Shown here piece after piece: positions 22,399 through 30,155 of a stretch of 37,887 nucleotides of DNA. The notes below the pieces were generated by a model. The model made no database searches. It was not told the origin of the DNA and saw only the letters and a program-made list of their open reading frames with translations. Position numbers and translations under genes: made by a program. This DNA is from Anaerolineaceae bacterium (lineage in GTDB: Bacteria > Chloroflexota > Anaerolineae > Anaerolineales > Villigracilaceae). The DNA is taken from NCBI GenBank assembly GCA_009885525.1, contig VFKN01000166.1, positions 1 through 37,887 of the forward strand. The letters are read 5' to 3'. How positions within the stretch are numbered: the first letter of the stretch is position 1; every line of letters starts with the position of its first letter.

Positions 22399-22929
22399 TT
22401 ACTTCCCAAACCACATGCGACCGATCAAATTATCCTTGCGAATAAATTGATGATACAACGCCGCGCCGATATGCATGGCAATCAATACAAGCATAACGTA
22501 AGATACGTTGCCATGCATAAAACGTTCGGGATATACGAACAGGTCTTTGGGCATCGCGCCGTTTCCATTAAGGATTTCATTCAGACCATAGGCTTGACTC
22601 AACGCGCCGCCTGTGAACATCATGGCGAAGACGCCTATATATAAAAGGAAATGCACGAAGTTTCCGAGAAAATTCAGCGCGGGATGTCCCGCATCCGCAG
22701 GCGCCGGGCGCTTGAAAACGAAGCGGGTAACTAGGCGTGTGATCATTAACACGCCGAGCAGAAAGCCCATTATTTTATGCCCGCCCAACAATTGCAATTC
22801 CTGATCATTGGGCGTGGGGCTGAGCACGAACATGCCTGCCAAAAGCAGCAGAATGGTCAGTGCGGCGACGAGCCAATGCAGGATAACGTGAACGGGATGA
22901 TAGCGCTTGGGGGTGGAATCATTAGACAT
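22399..22929 (-). CDS. cytochrome b561 family protein
   Basis: The 176-residue membrane protein has four hydrophobic helices and conserved His residues. These are at RYHPVHVILHWLVA (11, 14, 18), GGHKIMGF (about 51), FVHFLLYIGVF (about 92) and MHIGAALYHQF (about 152, 159). This is the prokaryotic CybB type, binding two b hemes and passing electrons between quinol and an acceptor; a superoxide:quinone role is known for E. coli CybB. The start has AGGAGAG about 6 nt upstream. It is the last gene of a minus-strand row but is separated from the alpha/beta hydrolase gene by an 18-bp inverted repeat, so it may have its own transcript. Confidence 0.85.
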   Translation of the reverse strand: MSNDSTPKRYHPVHVILHWLVAALTILLLLAGMFVLSPTPNDQELQLLGGHKIMGFLLGVLMITRLVTRFVFKRPAPADAGHPALNFLGNFVHFLLYIGVFAMMFTGGALSQAYGLNEILNGNGAMPKDLFVYPERFMHGNVSYVMLVLIAMHIGAALYHQFIRKDNLIGRMWFGK

Positions 22930-22960
22930 AGTTCTCTCCTCTTGTGAATATGATGTTTGA

Positions 22961-23002
22961 CTAAATTAACAATCGCGCAGAAAAGCGCAATTGTTAATTT
23001 AG
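22961..23002. repeat. 18-bp inverted repeat upstream of the cytochrome b561 gene
   Basis: CTAAATTAACAATCGCGC (22961-22978) and GCGCAATTGTTAATTTAG (22985-23002) are complementary at 17 of 18 positions, loop AGAAAA. It lies between the hydrolase stop (23043) and the b561 ATG (22929). Confidence 0.7.
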
Positions 23003-23042
23003 CTTTATAGATGACGCAGGTCTCTTTTTATATACCATCTGC

Positions 23043-23825
23043 CTATATTTCTCTTTCAGCCAACCATCCCAAAATTCTTTCCGCCACCGATTTCCACTCC
23101 GCTTCGAGCATCATGTCGTGCGCCATGTTGGGAAAAATCTCCGCGCTGAGGTTATATCCGCGCGCTGTGGCGTGTACCTGGTCGGGTGTGATCGCGTTGT
23201 CGTTTTCCGCGCCGAGAATCAGCAGCGGGGATTTGATCATCTTCGGGTGCGCGAGATTTAATCCCAGCAAGTCAATGAACATGCGGAATGATTCATCGTT
23301 CAGTTTTTTGTAATATTTCAACAGTTGTTTTTTGGGCATATCGTTGGAGAACAATGCCCAACGCGCGGCTTCGGGCGTTTCTACAACGGGATACATACGC
23401 AATTGCGCCGTGACCTTTAGCAGCGTGCGCGGACGCTGCCTGACCATGCGAAAAAATGTCGGCCATAATCCAAAGTGCGGACCGGAAGCCAGCAAGACGG
23501 CGGCAGGCGCGTCATGCTTTTCCAAATATTTTTGAGTGAGGAAGCCGCCCATCGAATGACCGATCACCACGGGCGGAGTTTGAAACTGCGCCGCGATTTG
23601 CTCCACGTCGCTGACGTAATCCGCGATCCTGCTCCCGCGAATTTTTCCCGCACTGCCCGCATGTCCGCGCAGGCTCAAAGCGGTTGACTGATAACCATGT
23701 TCCGCAAAGAAGGGCAGAAAAAATTCGTCCCAGCACCATGCTCCATGCCACATGCCGTGGATGAAGAGTAATGGCGTTTTATGCGTTTGATTTTTGGGCG
23801 TGCGCGTGATCGTTTCGATTTTCAT
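23043..23825 (-). CDS. alpha/beta hydrolase
   Basis: The 260-residue enzyme has an oxyanion segment FIHGMWHGAWCW, the nucleophile elbow GHSMGG (Ser91), an acid in LGAENDNAIT and a catalytic His in NMAHDMMLEAEW. This is the MenH/lysophospholipase-like lid-bearing group; the substrate cannot be told. The start has a strong GAGGAG about 6 nt upstream. Before insertion of the 132-bp element at 23849-23980 the gene would have begun 18 nt after the esterase stop, so the two hydrolases were one operon. Confidence 0.85.
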   Translation of the reverse strand: MKIETITRTPKNQTHKTPLLFIHGMWHGAWCWDEFFLPFFAEHGYQSTALSLRGHAGSAGKIRGSRIADYVSDVEQIAAQFQTPPVVIGHSMGGFLTQKYLEKHDAPAAVLLASGPHFGLWPTFFRMVRQRPRTLLKVTAQLRMYPVVETPEAARWALFSNDMPKKQLLKYYKKLNDESFRMFIDLLGLNLAHPKMIKSPLLILGAENDNAITPDQVHATARGYNLSAEIFPNMAHDMMLEAEWKSVAERILGWLAEREI

Positions 23826-23839
23826 GTTTGCTCCTCGTG

Positions 23840-23989
23840 ATGTTTATTCAGCAATTCCAAATCTAAAATCTTTTGCCACGGATTTTCACAGATTGAGATT
23901 AAAAAATCCGTACAGATCGGTGAAATTCGTGACTGGCTTCATTTGTTTTTGGGCTTTTGTCCTCAGATTTGGAATTGCTGATGTTTATT
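23840..23989. mobile_element. 132-bp MITE-like element with 9-bp target duplication
   Basis: The element 23849-23980 ends in perfect 16-bp terminal inverted repeats (CAGCAATTCCAAATCT at 23849-23864; AGATTTGGAATTGCTG at 23965-23980). It is flanked by the direct repeat ATGTTTATT (23840-23848 and 23981-23989). It has no coding capacity. Inside is a CACGGATTTTCACAG...GTGAAATTCGTG imperfect palindrome. Removing it with one copy of the direct repeat restores a normal 18-nt spacing between esterase stop and hydrolase start. Confidence 0.85.
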
Positions 23990-25031
23990 GCGCCGGGAAT
24001 AATGCTTCCAGCGCGCGTGGGATTTCATCCCGCCACGATGTGTAATTATGTCCGCCAAAAAATTCGCGGTAGGTCACGTTGTATCCATTTTTCTGCAAGA
24101 TGGGCTGCAAGCGGCGATTGTCTTCGAGCAGCCAATCGTATTGACCAATATCCATCCAGATTTTGATCTCACGTGCCTGCTTCGCGCGGATCAAATCCAC
24201 CGCCGCGAAGTCGCGCCCCTCGGATTCAAATACACCCGATTGGCTGATAACCCTGCCGAAAATATCCGGCATACGCAAGCCTGTATATAGCGACATCAAC
24301 CCGCCGAACGATGCGCCGAGTACACCATACGCGCCGTGATTTTTTTTGATGTCGAGCAGGTTTAATTTTTTGCGGGCAAGCGGCAAAACAACATGTTCGA
24401 TGGTCATCAAGGTTGCATCGGAGCAGGCGTATTCCACGCCGCGGTATTTGTCTCCGTTTTGAATGAATGCCATCGCAAGCGGTTGAATACGCTTCTCATG
24501 AATCAGGTTGTCCACGATGATGTTTAAATTAGCGCGCTGAAGATAATCCACGCCGTCATATATAACCAGCAGTGGAACAGGTTCTTTGACCGGCGGTTTG
24601 TAAAGATAAATTTCGCGCTCGCCATCCTGTTCGATCATCCACGTATCTATCAGGTGATGTGTGACCTTCCCGCGCGGCACGCCTCTGCGTTTGGTTGCAT
24701 ACGGCGTCGGGCTTGTCTCTGGCATGTAAAAGAAATGGTTGTAATGTTCAATGCCATTGAAGACCGTATTTTTATTCAACGGGTCTTGGACGCGTTCTTT
24801 TGTGCGTGGATCGTAAAAAGCATATTCGAGGTAGGCGGTATGATCCAACTCAATTGAATATGTCCACAAGTCGGGCGCACTCCGTTTCATCTTTTGCGGA
24901 GCGTCTTCCCACATGTGCAGATCATCAATGATGTGCGGCGCGGATGTTCCCTGCCACACAAATGTGACATGGTTTCCTTCGATGATGGGATTGCCTTGTT
25001 TGCGTGCGAGTTCAAGAAGTTTTGTATTCAT
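23985..25031 (-). CDS. Fes/IroD-like alpha/beta esterase
   Basis: The 348-residue protein has an N-terminal E-set (CBM48-like) domain (VTFVWQGTSAPHIIDDLHMW to YAFYDPRTKERVQDPLN) and a C-terminal esterase-D fold. The fold has nucleophile GASFGG, the acid in DIGQYDWL and the His in GGHNYTSWRD. The plan is that of enterochelin esterases, which cut ester bonds of siderophores, but related proteins act on other esters, and no siderophore genes are present. The start at 25031 (MNTKLLELARKQG) is chosen over an ATG at 25112, which would lie inside dnaE and read through a hairpin. It follows dnaE by 47 nt. Confidence 0.8.
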   Translation of the reverse strand: MNTKLLELARKQGNPIIEGNHVTFVWQGTSAPHIIDDLHMWEDAPQKMKRSAPDLWTYSIELDHTAYLEYAFYDPRTKERVQDPLNKNTVFNGIEHYNHFFYMPETSPTPYATKRRGVPRGKVTHHLIDTWMIEQDGEREIYLYKPPVKEPVPLLVIYDGVDYLQRANLNIIVDNLIHEKRIQPLAMAFIQNGDKYRGVEYACSDATLMTIEHVVLPLARKKLNLLDIKKNHGAYGVLGASFGGLMSLYTGLRMPDIFGRVISQSGVFESEGRDFAAVDLIRAKQAREIKIWMDIGQYDWLLEDNRRLQPILQKNGYNVTYREFFGGHNYTSWRDEIPRALEALFPAQ

Positions 25032-25045
25032 ATGTTCCCATTGTA

Positions 25046-25072
25046 ATAGACCTCCGAACTTCGGAGGTCTAT
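25046..25072. repeat. hairpin between dnaE and the esterase gene
   Basis: ATAGACCTCCGAA (25046-25058) and TTCGGAGGTCTAT (25060-25072) are perfect complements around a single C. On the minus strand no T-run follows, so it is probably a repeat with at most partial terminator effect. Confidence 0.7.
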
Positions 25073-25078
25073 ATATTT

Positions 25079-28000
25079 TTATTGATATGTAATTTCTTCC
25101 ACGCGCCAGCATTCTTCGCCTAAAACTTTATGCAGGCGCGTAATCAATTCGGGTGTGATGCGCGTGGTCTCGTTGGGGAAGTCGATCAAGTGGCTTTTGC
25201 CGCTTTCGAAAATTTGAAACGAGAATTTATCCTTGCCGTGAGCGGCGATCAGCGTGCCGTGCAAAGTTTGGATGCGGCGCTTGTCGCGTTCTTTATCAGT
25301 AGAGGCGCGCAGGATGACCGTGATCTGTTTTGGCGGATGATCCGCTTCGGCTTTGGCGAGCGGAACGTATAACGAAGGCGCGGTGTAAGACATCACGGTT
25401 GCTTCGTCGGTTTTTTCAACCAGCATGGTATCGGGCAGCACGGCGTGCGGCGGAGTGACGGGTTCATTTTTTTTGAATTTTGGCGCGGGCTTCGATGCGA
25501 TTTCAACTTCATCAAAAGATGGCTGCCATTCCGAATCCCAGTTGTCGGGGAAATTATCGGGCGGGGGCGGCATGTCGTCAGCCCCCTCGTATTGCGGAGC
25601 AATTTCAGCGACGACGGGAATTGGCGCGTTGGTTGGTTTGGCGGGCGGCGGAGTCGGCTTGGCGGGCTGCTCCACTTTGCGCGCTGGAGCAGATTTGGAT
25701 TGATAGTGAAGCGGCGTCGCGGGGGCGGGAGGAAGTTCCGTGGGCAGAGGTTCCGCTGCGGAGGTAATCTGAATCTCGGTCTTGATTACATCCACAAGAA
25801 TTTTTGGCGGCGTGCTGCCGGTATCCACTTTGCCTTCGACGATGATGATCTGTCCGTCTTTCAACTGCTCGCGATATTTTTCCCATGTCTTCGGGAACAA
25901 CACCAACTCAATCGTGCCTTGAATATCTTCGATGGTGACAAAGCCCATGGCTTTGCCGGTTTTTGTTGTGTAGGGACGCACCACCGTGACGAGACCCGCG
26001 ACGCGCACTTTTTCCTCGTGAACGGCATCGGATAGTTGACCTGAAAAATAACTGACGATCTGCGCGAGCATGGCTTGATATTCATTGAGCGGGTGATCTG
26101 AAATATACAAGCCGATGAGTTCGCGTTCCCAATTTAACATTTCGCGCTTATCAACATTTTTAACTTCGGGAAGTTCGATCTCTTCCACGATGCCGGTTGC
26201 CGCGCCGAAGAGACTCATCTGTCCCGCATCGGCTGCGCGGAAATGATTTCCGCTGATGGCAACGATGCGATCCAGCGCCGCGAGCAGTGATGCGCGGTTG
26301 CCAAATTGATCGAGCGCGCCGACTTTGATGAGACATTCAAGCGAGCGTTTGCCAACGGAACGCAGGTCTACACGGCGTGAGAAATCGTTAAGGTCGGCGA
26401 ACTTGCCATCTTTGCGCCCTGCAATGATCGCATCGATCGCACCTTGATTAACATTCTTGACCGCGCTCAATCCAAAGCGGATGGATGGTTTGATTTTATT
26501 GTTGCTCTCAACGCCGTCCTCGGCGCCGAGGACGGCGTTGAGAGCAACAGGCGTATCTTCGATCTCAAAATCCCAACCCGATGTGTTTACATCCGGCTGG
26601 AGCACAGGCACGCCCATGTTGCGCGAATCGGCAACATAGAAGGCGACCTTTTCAGTAATGCCCGCGTTGGCAGAAAGCAGCGCCGCCATATATTCAGCGG
26701 GATAGGTTGATTTTAAATACGCGGTTTGTACAGCGATGACGCCATAATCCGCCGCGTGAGATTTATTGAATCCATACCTTGCGAACTCTTCCCAATCCAT
26801 GTAGATCGCGTCGGCGACGGATTGATCCATGCCTTTTTCAACCGCGCCTTTGACAAACTTGGCGCGATGCTTATCAATATCTTCTTTTTTCTTTTTGGAG
26901 ATTGCCTTGCGCAACTCATCTGATTCTGAAGGAGTGTAACCCGCGAGTTCCACAGCGGCGCGCATCAGTTGTTCCTGATACACAGGAATGCCGAAGGTGT
27001 CTTTGAAGATCGGCTCCATCGCGGGGTGACGATATTCCACTTCCGCTTCGCCGTGCATACGCGCGATGTAGTCGGGGATGAACGCCATCGGTCCCGGGCG
27101 ATACAACGCGACCATCGCGATGATGTTATCGAGATTCTTGGGCTTCATCTGCACGAGCCAGCGCGTCATTCCCCCGCCCTCGACTTGGAATATTCCAGCA
27201 GTTTGTCCACTGCCCATTATTTCAAATGATTTGGGATCATCAATGGGAATATTGTTCAGATCAAATTTAATGCCGTGACGTTTCTCGATCATGCCGCAGG
27301 CGCGCGCCATGACGGTCAGCGTGATGAGTCCAAGGAAGTCCACTTTCAACATGCCGAGCGAATCCAGAATACCCATTTCAAATTGGGTCACGGATTTGAT
27401 CGGTGTTTCTTCCGAGTTGGAGGTGGGGCGATGCAGCGGCAGGTAATCTTCGATGGGTTTGTCTGAGATGACCACGCCCGCCGCGTGTGTACCCGCATTG
27501 CGGACGGTGCCTTCCATGCGCGCGGCGATATCAATGACTTCGCGAATTTGCGGCTGGGTATCGTAGATCTTTTTGAAGTCGGCAACTTCCATTGCGTCTT
27601 TCATGGTCGTTGCGCGCCCCGAAACGAATGGCACAAGTTTTGCTACTTTATCAATCTCGGAAAGCGGAATTTCCATCACACGCGCCACATCGCGCAGCGC
27701 GGCTTTTGATCCCATGGTGCCAAAGGTGATGATCTGCGCGACTTTGTCATCGCCATATTTCTTCGCGGTATATTCGAGCATATCGGAGCGGAGATCATCG
27801 CGGAAGTCGAGATCAATATCGGGCATCGAGATACGCCCGGGATTTAAGAAGCGCTCGAAGATCAAGTCATGCGCCAGCGGATCAACCCGCGTAATATCGA
27901 GTGTATAGGCGATGATCGAGCCAGCCGCTGAACCGCGCGCGTTGTACCAAATTCCATGCTCGCGGGCGAAGTGGCATAGATCCCAAACGATTAAGAAATA

Positions 28001-29008
28001 TGCGTCGAAGTCCATGGTGTGAACAACGCTTAATTCATACTCGAGTCTTTCCTGCACTTTTTGGCTGGAGGCGTCTTCCTTGAATTTAATCTTCGCGCCT
28101 TCCTGACACAGCGCGCGCAGATATGAATCCGCGCTGTAGCCTTCAGGGACGGGGAACTCAGGTAGGTGATAGCCTTTGAAACCCAAATCTACGTTACAGC
28201 GTTCGGCGATGAGCAGCGTATTGCTTAACGCATCCGGAACTTCCGAGAAGATTTTGCTCATCTCCAAAGGCGAGCGCAGATAATACGAGTCGTCGCTCAT
28301 CTTCATGCGGCTGGGATCGTTGAGTGTGGAGTTGGTTTGGATCGCGAGCAGAATATCCTGCAAACGCGCATCCGCCTGGTTGACATAATGTACATCGTTG
28401 GTGGCGATGAAGCGGGCTTCATAACGCGCGCCCAAACTCAGTAACTTTTTATTTAAGTCTGTAATTTCTTTAATGTCGTGCTGCTGCAATTCCACGAAGA
28501 AGCGGTCTTTGCCGAAGACATCCGCGTACCAGTCCCATTTCTTCACGGCTTCTTCGGGATTTTCATTAAGCAGCGCGCGCGGAATCTCGGCGGACATACA
28601 GCCCGAGGTGGCGATTAATCCTTCTGCGTGTGCGGCGAGAAATTCATGGTCAATGCGTGGATAATAATAGAAGCCTTGCATCTGTGCGGCGGATGCGATC
28701 TTCAAGAGATTCTTGTAGCCGGTTTCATTTTCCGCGAGCAAGAGCAGATGCGAGGACGTGCGATCGAGTTTCGAATCCTTATCCTTCATTGTACGCGCCG
28801 CCATGTAGGCTTCGAGTCCGATGATCGGCTTGATGCCCTCGGCTTTTGCAGCTTTGTAAAAATCGATCACACCGAACATCGTGCCGTGGTCGGTGATGGC
28901 AACGTGTTCCATGTTCAATTCTTTAACGCGTTTGACCAGCTTCTTAATATTCGAGAAGCCGTCGAGAAGCGAATATTCCGTGTGGACGTGTAGGTGAGCG
29001 AAAGACAT
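25079..29008 (-). CDS. dnaE: DNA polymerase III alpha subunit
   Basis: The 1309-residue replicative polymerase has an N-terminal PHP domain (HLHVHTEYSLLDG, residues 5-17), the C-family palm with MPDIDLDF (about 395-402) and KVDFLGL giving the catalytic Asp set. The fingers follow (ALYRPGPMAFIPDYI, FNKSHAADYGVIA), then helix-hairpin-helix, the OB fold (VRVAGLVTVVRPYTTKTGKAMGF) and a C-terminal domain. It is about 150 residues longer than E. coli DnaE, mostly through a Pro/Ala-rich linker at about 1080-1190 between the OB fold and C-terminal domain. A perfect 50-bp palindrome inserts about 17 residues (near 820-837) just before SIRFGL. An extended -10 box (29058-29066) precedes the gene; no Shine-Dalgarno is seen. 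Confidence 0.97.
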   Translation of the reverse strand: MSFAHLHVHTEYSLLDGFSNIKKLVKRVKELNMEHVAITDHGTMFGVIDFYKAAKAEGIKPIIGLEAYMAARTMKDKDSKLDRTSSHLLLLAENETGYKNLLKIASAAQMQGFYYYPRIDHEFLAAHAEGLIATSGCMSAEIPRALLNENPEEAVKKWDWYADVFGKDRFFVELQQHDIKEITDLNKKLLSLGARYEARFIATNDVHYVNQADARLQDILLAIQTNSTLNDPSRMKMSDDSYYLRSPLEMSKIFSEVPDALSNTLLIAERCNVDLGFKGYHLPEFPVPEGYSADSYLRALCQEGAKIKFKEDASSQKVQERLEYELSVVHTMDFDAYFLIVWDLCHFAREHGIWYNARGSAAGSIIAYTLDITRVDPLAHDLIFERFLNPGRISMPDIDLDFRDDLRSDMLEYTAKKYGDDKVAQIITFGTMGSKAALRDVARVMEIPLSEIDKVAKLVPFVSGRATTMKDAMEVADFKKIYDTQPQIREVIDIAARMEGTVRNAGTHAAGVVISDKPIEDYLPLHRPTSNSEETPIKSVTQFEMGILDSLGMLKVDFLGLITLTVMARACGMIEKRHGIKFDLNNIPIDDPKSFEIMGSGQTAGIFQVEGGGMTRWLVQMKPKNLDNIIAMVALYRPGPMAFIPDYIARMHGEAEVEYRHPAMEPIFKDTFGIPVYQEQLMRAAVELAGYTPSESDELRKAISKKKKEDIDKHRAKFVKGAVEKGMDQSVADAIYMDWEEFARYGFNKSHAADYGVIAVQTAYLKSTYPAEYMAALLSANAGITEKVAFYVADSRNMGVPVLQPDVNTSGWDFEIEDTPVALNAVLGAEDGVESNNKIKPSIRFGLSAVKNVNQGAIDAIIAGRKDGKFADLNDFSRRVDLRSVGKRSLECLIKVGALDQFGNRASLLAALDRIVAISGNHFRAADAGQMSLFGAATGIVEEIELPEVKNVDKREMLNWERELIGLYISDHPLNEYQAMLAQIVSYFSGQLSDAVHEEKVRVAGLVTVVRPYTTKTGKAMGFVTIEDIQGTIELVLFPKTWEKYREQLKDGQIIIVEGKVDTGSTPPKILVDVIKTEIQITSAAEPLPTELPPAPATPLHYQSKSAPARKVEQPAKPTPPPAKPTNAPIPVVAEIAPQYEGADDMPPPPDNFPDNWDSEWQPSFDEVEIASKPAPKFKKNEPVTPPHAVLPDTMLVEKTDEATVMSYTAPSLYVPLAKAEADHPPKQITVILRASTDKERDKRRIQTLHGTLIAAHGKDKFSFQIFESGKSHLIDFPNETTRITPELITRLHKVLGEECWRVEEITYQ
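26500..26549. repeat. perfect 50-bp palindrome inside dnaE
   Basis: Each 25-bp arm meets at 26524/26525 with no loop. The arm reads TGTTGCTCTCAACGCC followed by GTCCTCGGC, and the other arm is its exact complement. In the dnaE frame it encodes VALNAVLGAEDGVESN, a segment with no counterpart expected between the conserved DFEIE and SIRFGL blocks of DnaE proteins. Confidence 0.97.
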
Positions 29009-29057
29009 GAAATTAGATAATTAGAGAATAGATATTGGTTGGGAGGAATTAAAAAAG

Positions 29058-29066
29058 ATTATAGCA
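29058..29066 (-). promoter_or_regulatory. extended -10 promoter for dnaE
   Basis: On the minus strand TGCTATAAT lies about 50 nt upstream of the dnaE ATG, identical to the box before the acyl-CoA mutase gene. No good -35 box is visible. Confidence 0.55.
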
Positions 29067-29108
29067 CGCATGTTCAATTGTGAAGTCGGCGGTTGGCTTA
29101 AAAAATTG

Positions 29109-29133
29109 AAGCCGCTGAATTCAGCGGCTTTTT
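29109..29133. terminator. terminator downstream of osmC gene
   Basis: AAGCCGCTGAATTCAGCGGCTT is a perfect 22-bp palindrome. It is bounded by T-runs on both strands (TTTTT on plus; CAATTTTTT on minus), so it can stop the minus-strand osmC transcript before dnaE. Confidence 0.75.
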
Positions 29134-29159
29134 AAATTGCGGGCGAAGTGATTAACATC

Positions 29160-29226
29160 CACGAATTTCACGAATGTTCACGAAGAAAAGAATTTGAAAA
29201 ATTCGTGTTGTTTCGTGCGCTTCGTG
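29160..29226. repeat. CACGAA-rich imperfect inverted repeat
   Basis: Three CACGAA units (29160, 29169, 29179) are mirrored by three TTCGTG units (29202, 29212, 29221). A related motif occurs inside the 132-bp element at 23849-23980. It is non-coding. Confidence 0.65.
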
Positions 29227-29238
29227 TTTAAAATATTT

Positions 29239-29628
29239 TTACACTGGTTCAACGACTTTAGTCGTCACCTCAAATGTCGGCGGATGTTCGAGCGTCTTCT
29301 TCACTTTACACAACTCCGCCGAGCGGACAAGTGCTTCATAATATTGCGCGGGGAAAGTTGGCGGCACTTGAATTTCAAGATCTATTTTTTCCATCATGCC
29401 GTTTGCGGCAGCGTGATTATGTTGAATAATATGAATGCCTTCCGTGGGCAGGTTACGCTGCTTGCAAAAACCGAGCACATAAATTCCCGCGCATGTGCCA
29501 ATTGACGCGAGAAAAATTTCAAACGGCATAGGCGCGTCATCAACGGGCGGTTGGTCAGTCATAACCGTGTGACCGCGAAAGTGAGCGTCTACTTTTGAGC
29601 CGCCGGGAAAATCAATAATCATATCCAT
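29239..29628 (-). CDS. OsmC family protein
   Basis: The 129-residue protein belongs to the OsmC/Ohr superfamily of small thiol peroxidases. The two conserved Cys are in SIGTCAGIYVLGFC (peroxidatic Cys in GTCAG) and AELCKVKKTL (resolving Cys). The middle has the usual long helix and amphipathic sheet. The general OsmC/YhfA branch is likelier than Ohr, because the first Cys region reads PFEIFLASIGTCAG. It would reduce organic hydroperoxides or act on other thiol chemistry. GGAGG lies before the ATG. A bidirectional terminator separates it from dnaE. Confidence 0.85.
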   Translation of the reverse strand: MDMIIDFPGGSKVDAHFRGHTVMTDQPPVDDAPMPFEIFLASIGTCAGIYVLGFCKQRNLPTEGIHIIQHNHAAANGMMEKIDLEIQVPPTFPAQYYEALVRSAELCKVKKTLEHPPTFEVTTKVVEPV

Positions 29629-29756
29629 GAGAGAGCCTCCAAAATATTAGTATAGAATGTCATATATTTGTGACGCTCTCAGGTCAAAAGATATTACCTG
29701 CACCGTAAAGGGAATATTTGCGTAGATAAAGTCTAATGCTCAAATTGCAAATGGAA

Positions 29757-29762
29757 TATAAT
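29757..29762 (+). promoter_or_regulatory. -10 box for the YkvA-like gene
   Basis: TATAAT lies 27 nt upstream of the ATG at 29790, followed by a good Shine-Dalgarno (AAAGGAG). No convincing -35 box is seen. Confidence 0.5.
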
Positions 29763-29789
29763 GTAATCACATAAACAAAGGAGATTCAA

Positions 29790-30155
29790 ATGACTGACAA
29801 GAAAACAACTACTGACATGATTTCATCCGCCCAACAAGGCGGCTTGGTACGCAATGCACTTAATCAACTCAAACTCATCGGTCGCCTCATGGGCGATAGC
29901 CGCGTGAGTATCTTTGCCAAACTCATTCCCATTAGTGCGCTTATTTATCTTGTTTCACCACTGGATGCAATCTACTTCCCTGTGATTGGCCCATTGGATG
30001 ATGCTGCATTATTATGGCTTGGCTCTTACGTCTTCACCGAACTTTGCCCGCCGCAAGTTGTCGCCGAACACATGAAAGAGCTCGCAGCAAACATGACCGT
30101 TGATGCAAAAGATGAAGTCGTAGATGTTGAAGCCACTGACGTAAAAGAAGAATGA
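29790..30155 (+). CDS. YkvA/DUF1232 family membrane protein
   Basis: The 121-residue protein carries the DUF1232 core, IPISALIYLVSPLDAIYFPVIGPLDDAALLWLGSYVF (residues about 48-84), with the typical SPLD and G-x-DD motifs. The core is probably a hydrophobic hairpin in the membrane. The N-terminus is polar and the C-terminus is acidic (DAKDEVVDVEATDVKEE). The function of the family is unknown. The stop overlaps the next ATG (ATGA), so it is translationally coupled to the sugar dehydrogenase-like gene. The Shine-Dalgarno AAAGGAG is strong. Confidence 0.8.
   Translation: MTDKKTTTDMISSAQQGGLVRNALNQLKLIGRLMGDSRVSIFAKLIPISALIYLVSPLDAIYFPVIGPLDDAALLWLGSYVFTELCPPQVVAEHMKELAANMTVDAKDEVVDVEATDVKEE

Noticed and set aside
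22357-22644. 95-codon plus-strand frame after the SDR
   Set aside because: It starts inside the bidirectional hairpin and overlaps the conserved cytochrome b561 gene.
25445-26035. 196-codon open frame on the plus strand
   Set aside because: It is antisense to the conserved C-terminal half of dnaE and has no recognisable domain or ribosome-binding site.
29160-29226. Regular CACGAA units as a CRISPR-like array
   Set aside because: Units are 6 nt at 9-10 nt intervals with inverted partners and no spacers of CRISPR size.
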